Positions 1 to 6,733 of a DNA stretch of 15,574 bases are shown piece by piece; position 1 is the stretch's first letter, and each line of letters starts with the position of its first letter. This stretch comes from Cyclobacteriaceae bacterium (GTDB lineage Bacteria > Bacteroidota > Bacteroidia > Cytophagales > Cyclobacteriaceae): NCBI GenBank assembly GCA_025358195.1, contig JANYKP010000412.1, forward strand, positions 1 through 15,574. Reading direction: 5' to 3'. The notes under the pieces are model-generated. The model was not told where the DNA came from. It made no database searches and was given only the letters and a program-made list of their open reading frames with translations. The position numbers and the translations under genes were made by a program.

Positions 1-211
1 CGAAGTTCAGGATGAAGGAATTGGCATCCCTCCAGCCGATGTAAAACATATTTTTGATCGATTTTTCAGAGCCAGCAATGCATCACACATCCAGGGCACC
101 GGTCTTGGGTTAAATATCGTAAGACGTTATATTGACCTGCTGGGAGGAAACATTGCCTTCAAAAGTGAGGAAGGCAAGGGAAGCACATTCACCATTACTT
201 TGCCCCTTTAA
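1..211 (+). CDS. Sensor histidine kinase, C-terminal end of ATPase domain (partial)
   Basis: The reading frame is open from the window edge (first full codon at base 2) and gives 69 residues before TAA at 209-211. It carries the last part of a HATPase_c domain. The G1 box reads DEGIGIP, the F box reads IFDRFFRA and the G2 box reads GTGLGLNIV. The end, GSTFTITLPL, is the usual close of a histidine kinase catalytic domain. The sensor, transmembrane and phospho-acceptor parts lie outside the window, so the signal it senses cannot be inferred. The stop is 5 bases before the start of the response regulator, so the two are almost certainly co-transcribed and form a cognate pair. Confidence 0.93.
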   Translation, partial: EVQDEGIGIPPADVKHIFDRFFRASNASHIQGTGLGLNIVRRYIDLLGGNIAFKSEEGKGSTFTITLPL

Positions 212-216
212 CAACT

Positions 217-1281
217 ATGAAAAAAATACTCCTGATTGAAGATAATAACGAGGTCCGGGAAAATACCGCTGAAATTCTCACCCTTGCCAACTATGAAGTG
301 ACTGTTGCCAGGAACGGCAAAGAAGGTGCTGAATCCGCTCAAGCCTTGCTGCCCGACCTGATCGTTTGTGACATTATGATGCCCGAGCTGGATGGATATG
401 GAGTGCTCCACATACTCAGTAAAAAACCAGAAACGGCGCGTATACCCTTCATCTTCCTTACAGCCAGAGCAGAGAAGGCCGACATGCGGAAAGGTATGGG
501 TATGGGTGCGGACGATTACCTGACAAAACCCTTTGATGATACTGACTTACTGAATGCCATTGAAGTCAGGCTTCGCAAGAGTGCCATGCAACAGCAGCAT
601 TATGCAACCACGCCAGAAGGGTTGAACAAGTTTATACAGGATGCCCGCCACGTACTTCAACTAAAAGACCTTTGCAAGGATAATAAGGTTAAATCATACA
701 AGAAGAAGGTTGAAATATTTTCTGAAGGGGATGCCCCCACTCATGTTTTTTTTGTCAAAGCCGGAAGTGTCAAAACCTACAAGTCGCACGCGGATGGAAA
801 AGAACTGATCACCAATCTCTACAAAGCGAATGATTTTTTTGGGTATGAACCACTACTTGAGAACAATGTGTTCAGCGAGGCCGCTATCGCGTTGGAGGAT
901 TCCGAATTGGTGATGATACCCAGAAATGATTTCATCGCCCTTCTTTACAAGCAACCCGATGTATCGGCAGGTTTTATCTCCTTGTTGTGTAAGAAAGTGG
1001 CCGACAAGGAAGCCCAACTCCTTCACCTGGCATATAATTCTGTACGTCAACGCACGGCAGGAGCCTTGTTAAAAATGTGGCCCTTAAAAAAGGGAAGTGA
1101 GCCCTTGAGCATTCTGCGGGATGACCTGGCTAAAATTGTAGGCACTGCAACAGAATCCGTGATCCGGGTACTTTCTGATTTCCGGGATGAAGGCCTGATT
1201 GAGATGGAAGGAACCAAAATCAAGTTGATGGAATCGTCAAAACTTGAGCAAGTCGTCAAGTGGAATATCGCTAAAAAGTAA
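217..1281 (+). CDS. Response regulator fused to a Crp/Fnr-type transcription factor
   Basis: A 354-residue protein with two modules. Residues 1-120 form a receiver domain: acidic pocket E8/D9, phospho-acceptor D52 (in VCDIMMPELDG), T82 and K104 (in LTKPF). Residues about 146-240 form a cNMP-binding-like beta barrel. It lacks the conserved Arg of the cAMP pocket, so cAMP is probably not the ligand. Residues about 275-340 form a winged helix-turn-helix. The recognition helix ATESVIRVLSDF keeps the Glu and Arg (E313, R317) that Crp/Fnr proteins use to read TGA, but has Ile where FNR has Ser. The only cysteines are C51, C153 and C258, with no FNR-type iron-sulfur cluster motif. Phosphorylation by the upstream kinase is therefore the likely input. 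It is a candidate regulator of the nearby operators at 2345, 2387, 9308 and 10048; that link is inferred. Confidence 0.93.
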   Translation: MKKILLIEDNNEVRENTAEILTLANYEVTVARNGKEGAESAQALLPDLIVCDIMMPELDGYGVLHILSKKPETARIPFIFLTARAEKADMRKGMGMGADDYLTKPFDDTDLLNAIEVRLRKSAMQQQHYATTPEGLNKFIQDARHVLQLKDLCKDNKVKSYKKKVEIFSEGDAPTHVFFVKAGSVKTYKSHADGKELITNLYKANDFFGYEPLLENNVFSEAAIALEDSELVMIPRNDFIALLYKQPDVSAGFISLLCKKVADKEAQLLHLAYNSVRQRTAGALLKMWPLKKGSEPLSILRDDLAKIVGTATESVIRVLSDFRDEGLIEMEGTKIKLMESSKLEQVVKWNIAKK

Positions 1282-1290
1282 GGGGGTCTA

Positions 1291-1644
1291 TTATTTAAGC
1301 AACCCCATTTTATGCTGAAATACTCCTGCGATGCTCGTTGCCCGGCTTTTCACTTCATCCGCGTTAAAACCTATAAAGTGTTCATCAACTGTGTGGCAAA
1401 ACAATTCGAGCCATCGATCAAAATAGGATGAATCAATGGCAAGATGAACATGCTTTTGCAATGGGTTGCCCTGATAACTTTGATCTCCAAGCAACATCGA
1501 GGACCAGAAATTGTACATGATGGGGAGATGATGCTTCCAATCCACATGACTAAAAACAGGAGCCAATAATTCATCCTCCCGGACACTGGCATAGAAAGAA
1601 TCCACCAGGTGAATAATATCTTCTCTTTCTGTAATGTCCTTCAT
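1291..1644 (-). CDS. Group III truncated haemoglobin
   Basis: A 117-residue single-domain globin. The N-terminal helix carries the B10 tyrosine (Y18, in VDSFYASVREDELLAP). The stretch WKHHLPIMYNFW holds the distal region. The F-helix motif NPLQKHVHL gives the probable proximal haem ligand H65, and SYFDRWLELF supplies the group III G8 tryptophan (W78). ATG at 1642-1644 is chosen; one codon further upstream is only TTG. Group III globins are linked in other bacteria to NO and O2 handling, for example Campylobacter Ctb. Here the gene lies 21 bases after the fasciclin gene on the same strand, so it is probably in the same transcript. It ends 9 bases from the convergent response regulator gene. 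Confidence 0.9.
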   Translation of the reverse strand: MKDITEREDIIHLVDSFYASVREDELLAPVFSHVDWKHHLPIMYNFWSSMLLGDQSYQGNPLQKHVHLAIDSSYFDRWLELFCHTVDEHFIGFNADEVKSRATSIAGVFQHKMGLLK

Positions 1645-1665
1645 CAAAATGGGTTCATGTTATGC

Positions 1666-2232
1666 CTATTTCTTCACTGGAGGCAAAAGTACACCATCAA
1701 TCACATAAACCACGCCATTGGAAGCAGCGACCGTTCCTAAAATATTTGCGCCGTTAACGGTGTACTTCCCATCCTTCATACCAATCACAACGTCATCCAG
1801 ATTCACTTGATTTATTTTTTGTCCATCTTTCATATTCTCCAACTTATAGACTCCAACCGCTACATGGTATTCCAAAACATTGCGCAAGGCATCTTTGCTT
1901 TCCGGTTTTAACAAACCTTCTACGGTTCCAGCGGGCAATAGATCAAACGCCTTGTTGGTGGGAGCAAATACGGTGAAGGGTCCGGCATTGGATAGCACAT
2001 CGACATACTCCGCCGTTTTCAAAGCGGTAACAAGTGTGGTATGATCGGGTGACCCTACCGCTATTCGCACCACATCTTTTTGTGATTCATCATCTTTAAC
2101 GGCAGATTGACCGCCCCCGGCAGGAATTCCTTCCACGGGTGGAGTCGCCTGCTGGTTTCCGCAACCAACGCAAGAAGCAATGATCATGGCTAACGATACG
2201 GCAATAGTCAGAAACGTTTTTTGAGTTTTCAT
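1666..2232 (-). CDS. Fasciclin (FAS1) domain lipoprotein
   Basis: A 188-residue exported protein. The first 20 residues form a lipoprotein signal ending IIAS before Cys21; a second Cys is at 24. A short Gly/Pro-rich linker leads to one FAS1 domain at about residues 55-185. Its two family motifs are clear: FTVFAPTNKAFDLLP (H1) and GVVYVIDGVLLPP (H2) at the C-terminus. ATG at 2230-2232 is chosen because the only codon extending the frame upstream is TTG. FAS1 domains mediate adhesion or protein contacts and are not catalytic, so its role beside haemoglobin and nos genes is unknown. It is the first gene of a probable two-gene transcript with the haemoglobin and has a perfect palindromic operator-like site about 120 bases upstream of its start. 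Confidence 0.9.
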   Translation of the reverse strand: MKTQKTFLTIAVSLAMIIASCVGCGNQQATPPVEGIPAGGGQSAVKDDESQKDVVRIAVGSPDHTTLVTALKTAEYVDVLSNAGPFTVFAPTNKAFDLLPAGTVEGLLKPESKDALRNVLEYHVAVGVYKLENMKDGQKINQVNLDDVVIGMKDGKYTVNGANILGTVAASNGVVYVIDGVLLPPVKK

Positions 2233-2312
2233 ATGCACATGCAATTTTGGTTGGTTAATAATTCAAGCAATTGAAAGAGGTGAATCCTGTGTGTAACATT
2301 TCGTTACCCGCT

Positions 2313-2320
2313 CAACAATA
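2313..2320 (-). promoter_or_regulatory. Possible -7 promoter element of the fasciclin/haemoglobin transcript
   Basis: On the minus strand this reads TATTGTTG, a 5-of-6 match to the Bacteroidota -7 consensus TAnnTTTG. It lies 39.5 bases from the centre of the palindrome at 2345-2360, close to the spacing expected for a Crp/Fnr-type activator. An alternative, poorer match (CAATATTG, 2316-2323) would give exactly 36.5. Inferred, not certain. Confidence 0.4.
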
Positions 2321-2344
2321 TTGTTCACTTTATTTTCCGTTTCT

Positions 2345-2360
2345 TATGACGTACGTCATA
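2345..2360. promoter_or_regulatory. Perfect 16-bp palindrome, Crp/Fnr-type operator (site A)
   Basis: The sequence TATGACGTACGTCATA equals its own reverse complement. Its form, TGAC-N4-GTCA, matches the half-site layout of FNR/DNR-type sites (TTGAT-N4-ATCAA and relatives), with ATGAC in place of TTGAT. It sits in the divergent region between the fasciclin gene (minus) and the cupin gene (plus), and is best placed for the fasciclin promoter. Three related sites occur at 2387, 9308 and 10048. Confidence 0.7.
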
Positions 2361-2386
2361 TTCCAACAAATTATCTCCACACGGGT

Positions 2387-2402
2387 TATGACTTATATCA
2401 TT
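2387..2402 (+). promoter_or_regulatory. Crp/Fnr-type operator (site B), cupin promoter
   Basis: TATGAC-TTAT-ATCATT, an imperfect version of site A (core TGAC-N4-ATCA). Its centre, 2394.5, is exactly 36.5 bases upstream of the last G of GACTTTTG at 2424-2431, the best -7-like element before the cupin gene. The same distance is seen at the nos promoter, consistent with activation from about -41.5. Confidence 0.6.
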
Positions 2403-2423
2403 GGATACCTGAATTTGTGTTGG

Positions 2424-2431
2424 GACTTTTG
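2424..2431 (+). promoter_or_regulatory. Possible -7 promoter element of the cupin gene
   Basis: GACTTTTG, a 5-of-6 match to TAnnTTTG. It lies 34 bases before the ATG at 2466, which implies a leader of about 30 bases. It is supported mainly by its exact spacing from site B. Confidence 0.4.
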
Positions 2432-2465
2432 ACGTATGCAGAAGTCTTTGGGCTACTGAAACACT

Positions 2466-2768
2466 ATGAAAATTGAGAAAATAGTATTAGCAGCTCAAGT
2501 TGAATACCACGAAGGAAGGTTTATTAATAAAGTCATTTTTAACAGGGGCGATTTCAAGATATTTCTTTTTGCATTGAAGGCAGGTCAGGAAATTAAGCCT
2601 CATTCAACACCGGTGGATGCCTTTCTGACAGTCCTCGAGGGTGAGGGCTTCATTACCTTCGGAGAAGAGAATATTGTTTTGAAGGCCGGTGAAGGCATTC
2701 ATCTTCCAAAAGACATACTTCACTATGTCCGGGCTGACAAAGATTTTAAGATGATACTAATCAAATAA
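2466..2768 (+). CDS. Small single-domain cupin protein
   Basis: A 100-residue protein that is almost entirely one cupin barrel. Motif 1 is GQEIKPHSTPVDAFLTVLEG and motif 2 is AGEGIHLPKDILHYVRA. The metal site looks degenerate: H46 and H86 are present, but the second His of HxH is T48, and the usual Glu position is A52 with D51 next to it. No signal peptide is seen, so it is probably cytoplasmic. It may bind a metal weakly, or act as a small-molecule or sensory protein; the substrate is unknown. It is divergent from the fasciclin/haemoglobin pair and has its own operator-like site (2387-2402), which suggests it responds to the same signal as the nos genes. It is convergent with nosY, 100 bases away. 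I see no clear terminator in that gap. Confidence 0.85.
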   Translation: MKIEKIVLAAQVEYHEGRFINKVIFNRGDFKIFLFALKAGQEIKPHSTPVDAFLTVLEGEGFITFGEENIVLKAGEGIHLPKDILHYVRADKDFKMILIK

Positions 2769-2868
2769 ATTTCACGCACCTCAACGCTAACATACGTTTC
2801 CTTAGTCGATAGCCGTGAGCGATTACCAACGTCTTTAAGATCCCGCGTACAGGGCAATGATTATTTCG

Positions 2869-3636
2869 TCAAATATCCTTCCGTGTAAATCGCCTCATGG
2901 CCAACATCAATGGAACGACTGTCCAGAGAATCAAAAAAGAAAATGAATAGGCAATGCCCATGCTGCTTCCGAAGAAGTGTTTGTAAAAAGCGCCGGTGTA
3001 CCCCATCAATGCGGAAAGATCCAGTTTCAACAATATGATAATGCGCGCAAGATCGATGGGATTGAGCGAAACCAGAAGCAGCGTCACTTTTTCCAGTGGA
3101 TAGTCGCTGAAACTGTAGATCACGTAAAGCACAAAACCATCGTAAATCAAGGTGAAATAAAACCAGAATAGAAGTGCCACTCCGATACCTTTCGCTTTGT
3201 CACGGGTGGATACAGACGCACCAAATGCCAACGCCACAAAAACAAATGTGAGTAATAGACCTGCCATGATCAAATAGGGTGTACTTGCATTAAAATTGAG
3301 CAGTACCATCGGCAACGCAACTCCGATCAGAAATGCACAAGAAAGCGCAAAGGCTATGGAAAGAAATTCCGCAAAAAAAATTGTTTTGCGGTTGACCGGC
3401 TGTGAGAGTAAAAGCTCGATGAACTCATAGGAGTTAAAAAAGTGAATGGTGGTGAAGATTATGCTCACGAGTGGCACCACCAGCAGAATAATATTGAGCA
3501 AGCTGAGCGTCGATTTGCCGGGATCGGTATCAAGGCTGTACATGCTCAAGGTGACCGTCAGCAGCAAAAGGGTATAGAGCAATATGAAGCGATTGCGGAC
3601 AATATCATACAAAACATATTTCGCAATCCTGATCAT
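2869..3636 (-). CDS. nosY: NosY, ABC-2 type permease for NosZ maturation
   Basis: A 255-residue integral membrane protein, of typical NosY length. About six hydrophobic segments are seen: near residues 13-32, 43-65, 95-118, 120-140, 150-175 and 230-247. The cytoplasmic loop FIELLLSQPVNRKTIFFAEF is typical of ABC-2 permeases, where it couples to the ATPase. In known systems NosDFY forms a complex in which NosF and NosY drive NosD and help load copper or sulfur into the CuZ site of NosZ. The start ATG overlaps the nosF stop by 4 bases, indicating translational coupling. It is the last gene of the nos operon. Confidence 0.93.
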   Translation of the reverse strand: MIRIAKYVLYDIVRNRFILLYTLLLLTVTLSMYSLDTDPGKSTLSLLNIILLVVPLVSIIFTTIHFFNSYEFIELLLSQPVNRKTIFFAEFLSIAFALSCAFLIGVALPMVLLNFNASTPYLIMAGLLLTFVFVALAFGASVSTRDKAKGIGVALLFWFYFTLIYDGFVLYVIYSFSDYPLEKVTLLLVSLNPIDLARIIILLKLDLSALMGYTGAFYKHFFGSSMGIAYSFSFLILWTVVPLMLAMRRFTRKDI

Positions 3637-4355
3637 GCTTCCATTTCTTTAAGATTTCTTCTCATAATGGAAGCCACAGCACGTCCCAATTTTGATTCCC
3701 CTGTCTCTTCTTTTAATGAATCAATGGTGTCGTTAAACAACATTTTTCCTTCTTCCAGATAGACCAGGTGTGACGACAACTCATCCAGATCACTCATGAT
3801 GTGTGAGCTGATCAGAAAGGTTTTCTCTTTACTTTTTACAGAAAGTATTTTTTCTTTTAAGGTCTCCACCGCGATGGGATCCAATCCGGCGGTGGGTTCA
3901 TCCAAAATAAGGATGGGCGGATCAAATAAAAATGCCAGGGAGGCACTGACTTTTTGCCGGGTTCCACCGGAAAGTGTGCCCATCCGCTTGTCTTTCATGC
4001 GGTCAAGCTTGAACTCCTTTATCAAATCCTCGTCAAGGTGAGCCTGATCCTGACGCAAGTCGCGAATCATATCAAATATTTGTCCTATTTTCATTTGATC
4101 GGGATAACGGCCAATCTGAGGCATGTAACCAATCCGGTTGCGATAGGTCCAATCGTTGGCAATTGATTTTCCGTCAACCCGAATCTCCCCTTTATCAGCT
4201 ATCACCATTCCCAAAATACATTTGATAAGGGTGGTCTTTCCTGATCCATTCGGACCAATCATGGCATAGGACTTACCGGCACTGAAATCAACCTGGATTG
4301 ACTTCAACACTTCTAATCGACCAAAGCGTTTGCTGAGATCCGAAATGGCAATCAT
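3633..4355 (-). CDS. nosF: NosF, ABC transporter ATPase for NosZ maturation
   Basis: A 240-residue ATP-binding cassette protein. It has Walker A (GPNGSGKTT), the ABC signature (LSGGTRQKVS), Walker B (LILDEPTAGLDP) and the H-loop (LISSHIMSDLDEL). The start at 4355 gives the family-typical beginning MIAISDLSKRFGRLEVLKS. An in-frame ATG four codons upstream (4367) is also possible; no Shine-Dalgarno site decides between them. It forms the energy-coupling part of the NosDFY complex with NosY, with which it overlaps by 4 bases. It lies about 60 bases downstream of the original nosD stop. Confidence 0.93.
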   Translation of the reverse strand: MIAISDLSKRFGRLEVLKSIQVDFSAGKSYAMIGPNGSGKTTLIKCILGMVIADKGEIRVDGKSIANDWTYRNRIGYMPQIGRYPDQMKIGQIFDMIRDLRQDQAHLDEDLIKEFKLDRMKDKRMGTLSGGTRQKVSASLAFLFDPPILILDEPTAGLDPIAVETLKEKILSVKSKEKTFLISSHIMSDLDELSSHLVYLEEGKMLFNDTIDSLKEETGESKLGRAVASIMRRNLKEMEA

Positions 4356-4417
4356 ACTACTTTGCATATTACTTAAACAACATAATTCCTGATCATAACT
4401 TTTACTACACAACTAAC

Positions 4418-4561
4418 TCAGTAATTTCGCATAACCGGATGATTGTCTTTCAGATTTTCAGGTGTGATGGATGGCGCTACCTTTTCCGTGCGGTCGAGCA
4501 AATAAACCAAAAAGCTACGCCACAGCATCACAGATGAAGGCATTTTTTCAACGACCATGGA
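4418..4561 (-). pseudogene. nosD: C-terminal tail of NosD, cut off by an in-frame TAG
   Basis: Immediately after the TAG at 4562-4564, the same frame stays open for 47 sense codons until TGA at 4418-4420. The reading begins SMVVEKMPSSVMLWRSFLVY and continues LLDRTEKVAPSITPENLKDN, then HPVMRNY. This is the expected NosD C-terminus: the RSF, LLD, EK, PS-TPE-L and P-MR landmarks are as I recall them for the family. An ATG two codons after the TAG (4556-4558) could allow a separate 46-residue product by reinitiation. Without the TAG, NosD would be 408 residues, close to normal length. Direct reading of the codons supports the frame; the cause (mutation, sequencing error or readthrough) is open. 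Confidence 0.9.
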
Positions 4562-5644
4562 CTAGAGACTTACCGGATGAAAAGGAACATCTCCTACCCC
4601 ATCGCGATCCAAATCATAGCCTTGATAATGGTCCCAGTAATTATAGTCCACGGTATTGAGAACCAATGATCCATTGGTTGCCATATCAAATGTATTGGAG
4701 AGAAAACTATTCTTAAGGAACACATTATCATCGCAATTTGCCTGAATCTTCACCGCCCAGCCATTTTCCTTAAAAACATTTTTAGAAAAAGAACAACGGC
4801 TCGATCCTTCCATATAAACGCCCACTGTATTTTTAGAAAATTGATTTCTTCCAATAAAGCTATCGCGAATGTCTTTCAGTAAAAGGCCATACGACGATGC
4901 TCCCCAGTTGTCCTCAAAGCGATTGCCGGTCATTTTTACTCCCTTGGTGTACATGACAGCAACTCCCGCGCCGTTATCCTGAAAAATGTTGGAGCGATAT
5001 TCATCGTCGTGTGAAAACATGAAGTGGAGGCCGTAGCGCATATTGTGATGACTGAAATTATTCTCAACAAGCGAATTGGTGACAAATTCAAAGTAAATCC
5101 CATCCCGATGGCCGTTTACGGTGTTATTACGAATGGTTATTGAGTCACACTTCCACGCATGGATGCCATTACCGAGCTGATGCTTCGCCTCCAAATCCGA
5201 ACGCAGTGTATTATTTTCAATCAAGCTCCTGGAGCAATTCGCCAAATGAATTCCGAAAAAAGTATTTTCAAACTGGTTGTTCAGCACACGCAACCGGTTT
5301 GACTCAATAGCATTGATTGCAGCGATGTCATTTATACTGGCGACACCCGTATTGATCAGCATTAAACCTATAACCGAAACATCATGTGCGGCTATTGTAA
5401 AAATCTCATACTTGTTTTCACCGTCCAATACAGGAAAATTGATGCCGATGATGGTGACAGATTTCTGCACGATGAGATTGCCCTCCCGATACGTGCCCGG
5501 CATGATGCGAATGGTGTCACCATTCCGAGCGAGCCCTAACGCCGATTGAATGGAACGTACGCTGCCTTCCTGATCAACCGTCCATGTTTTTGCAGAAGCA
5601 TAAAACGGCAGAATAATCGATAGTAAAAGAATCGTACACCTCAT
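4562..5644 (-). CDS. nosD: NosD, periplasmic copper-centre maturation factor, truncated by an in-frame stop
   Basis: A 360-residue product with a Sec signal peptide (about residues 1-18, ending YASA). A right-handed parallel beta-helix follows, typical of NosD and CASH-domain proteins; repeats such as SLIENNTLR, ITIRNNTVNG, SLVENNFSHH and FIGRNQFSKN mark the rungs. NosD works with NosF and NosY in maturing the CuZ centre of NosZ in the periplasm. The frame stops at TAG 4562-4564, right after the conserved DVPFHPVSL, where family members carry on for about 48 more residues; that tail is still present downstream. The start ATG overlaps the nosL stop by one base (TAATG). The truncated protein may be inactive, or the full protein may still be made if the TAG is an error or is read through. 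Confidence 0.93.
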   Translation of the reverse strand: MRCTILLLSIILPFYASAKTWTVDQEGSVRSIQSALGLARNGDTIRIMPGTYREGNLIVQKSVTIIGINFPVLDGENKYEIFTIAAHDVSVIGLMLINTGVASINDIAAINAIESNRLRVLNNQFENTFFGIHLANCSRSLIENNTLRSDLEAKHQLGNGIHAWKCDSITIRNNTVNGHRDGIYFEFVTNSLVENNFSHHNMRYGLHFMFSHDDEYRSNIFQDNGAGVAVMYTKGVKMTGNRFEDNWGASSYGLLLKDIRDSFIGRNQFSKNTVGVYMEGSSRCSFSKNVFKENGWAVKIQANCDDNVFLKNSFLSNTFDMATNGSLVLNTVDYNYWDHYQGYDLDRDGVGDVPFHPVSL

Positions 5645-6087
5645 TATTTATAGTGTGCGGTGACCTCACCCCATGACAAATAAATTCCTTTCCATTGTTT
5701 CATGAAGGTGTCCATACTTGACTTCGTCCCGAATGCGGCTATCTGGCTATCCATCGGGGTTCTGATGTCAGGTGACTTAACATAAAATCCATCGGTTGCA
5801 TTCATGAGCTTCCCTGGATTCGAATAATCGATGACAAGTCTGTGCTGGAAATCTTCCACCGGTTCGTATCCAGAATTGTAATAATTGACGAAGCAATTCA
5901 AATCATCAAACTTATAAACCTTACCCTTTTTGGTTACAAGTTCCGCCCCAAACTTATTGTCTACCAATGTCATTTTACAAAACGTACAAATATCCATACC
6001 ATAGTGTAACGGCTCCGGCTCGGTCGAACATGAAAGGACGCCCAACCAAATCAGAATCCCACCAATATGTGAACTCACAAATTTCAT
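5644..6087 (-). CDS. nosL: NosL, copper-binding lipoprotein for NosZ maturation
   Basis: A 147-residue lipoprotein. The signal ends GVLS before Cys20 and is followed by the mature sequence STEPEPLHYG. The NosL copper motif is DICTFCKM (Cys-x-x-Cys-x-Met), and the family motif FYVKSPDIRTPMDSQIAAF contributes the conserved Met. NosL is known as a Cu(I)-binding protein that delivers copper to NosZ through NosDFY. The chosen ATG (6085-6087) comes one base after the stop of the upstream gene (TAGGATG) and gives a standard signal peptide. An ATG at 6111 would add eight residues and overlap the upstream gene by 23 bases. It overlaps nosD by one base. Confidence 0.93.
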   Translation of the reverse strand: MKFVSSHIGGILIWLGVLSCSTEPEPLHYGMDICTFCKMTLVDNKFGAELVTKKGKVYKFDDLNCFVNYYNSGYEPVEDFQHRLVIDYSNPGKLMNATDGFYVKSPDIRTPMDSQIAAFGTKSSMDTFMKQWKGIYLSWGEVTAHYK

Positions 6088-6088
6088 C

Positions 6089-6661
6089 CTACTTGTTCTT
6101 TTTCCATTCATATATAATCAACCCCATAAGAAGTGCACCAACTCCGATAAATATCCATCCACCCGTATCGGGACCGGAGAAAGCAGTGAAGTTTAGTAAT
6201 ATTTTCGTGCCGATTAATGGGGGCTGATACGACATGCCTTCAATTTTAATGGGTGCCTCTGGATTCAGGTTATGGCCGTAATCATAACCCCATAAATAAA
6301 AATCCACCAACGCACCCACACCGGCGGCCAAAATCAGCGCTAAAAAAGAAACAAGCATGAATCGTTTGTTGATAATGCTGGCAAGCAACCCGATTCCAAT
6401 GATGAAGCCAACGATGTAGATCATGTAATTGAATTCAGGAAACATACTCACTTCGATCGTTTTCATACCGATGTAGTGATTTAACGCACTGATGGTTCTT
6501 ACCTCCCCTGTCAGTGTATTAATCCAAATTTTCATTTCAAGCCCTTCGGGATACTGGGGTGCCCACATCAGAATCTGCCAAAGCGGAACAAAATAGGCGG
6601 TGATAAGGGAGAGGGCCGATAGGGCTACTAGGATTCGCGTTAAAGGTTTTAGTTTTTTCAT
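6089..6661 (-). CDS. Multi-pass membrane protein of unknown function in the nos operon
   Basis: A 190-residue protein with about four hydrophobic segments, near residues 8-32, 78-97, 102-125 and 165-183. The predicted external loops contain YPEGLEMKIWINTLTG, ALNHYIGMKTIEVSMFPEFN and a C-terminal loop with DYGHNLNPEAP, KIEGMSY and QPPLIGTKILLNF. The His, Met and Tyr residues in these loops could bind copper, but I do not recognise a family with known function. From memory, similar proteins occur between nosZ and nosL in Bacteroidota. The position suggests a role in copper delivery, electron supply or NosZ maturation. The ATG is preceded by GGAGA, a clear ribosome site. It lies just after the terminator that follows nosZ, so its expression probably depends on readthrough. 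Confidence 0.85.
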   Translation of the reverse strand: MKKLKPLTRILVALSALSLITAYFVPLWQILMWAPQYPEGLEMKIWINTLTGEVRTISALNHYIGMKTIEVSMFPEFNYMIYIVGFIIGIGLLASIINKRFMLVSFLALILAAGVGALVDFYLWGYDYGHNLNPEAPIKIEGMSYQPPLIGTKILLNFTAFSGPDTGGWIFIGVGALLMGLIIYEWKKNK

Positions 6662-6674
6662 TCTCCATTGTGTT

Positions 6675-6704
6675 AAAAAAGGCGCCTCTTTCCTGGAGGC
6701 GCCT
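6675..6704 (-). terminator. Intrinsic terminator after nosZ, inside the nos operon
   Basis: A 9-bp perfect stem, AGGCGCCTC (6680-6688) with GAGGCGCCT (6696-6704), has a 7-base loop. On the minus strand it is followed directly by six T residues (6675-6680, sharing one base with the stem). It begins 29 bases after the nosZ stop and ends about 13 bases before the next ATG. This is a textbook rho-independent shape. It probably stabilises the 3' end of the nosZ message and lowers expression of the maturation genes by partial termination. Confidence 0.88.
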
Positions 6705-6733
6705 GACTCAGCCTTTACAGACTTTGAACCCGG

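Noticed and set aside
1283..1307. GGGG...CCCC pairing between the convergent response regulator and haemoglobin genes
   Set aside because: Only four pairs with a loop of about 16 bases; too weak to call a bidirectional terminator.
2293..2307. Inverted repeat GTAAC-N5-GTTAC between the fasciclin and cupin genes
   Set aside because: The half-site and spacing differ from the four ATGAC-type sites and it occurs once; it may be chance or leader structure of the fasciclin transcript.
2769..2868. Convergent gap between the cupin gene and nosY
   Set aside because: Only 3-4 bp inverted repeats were found and no T tract, so no terminator is called.
3442..3762. Open frame on the plus strand opposite nosY/nosF
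   Set aside because: It lies wholly opposite two well-recognised genes, has no domain, and has low-complexity composition; it is an antisense shadow.
4471..4659. 62-codon open frame on the plus strand over the end of nosD
   Set aside because: This stretch is explained by the nosD C-terminal codons on the minus strand, both before and after the TAG.
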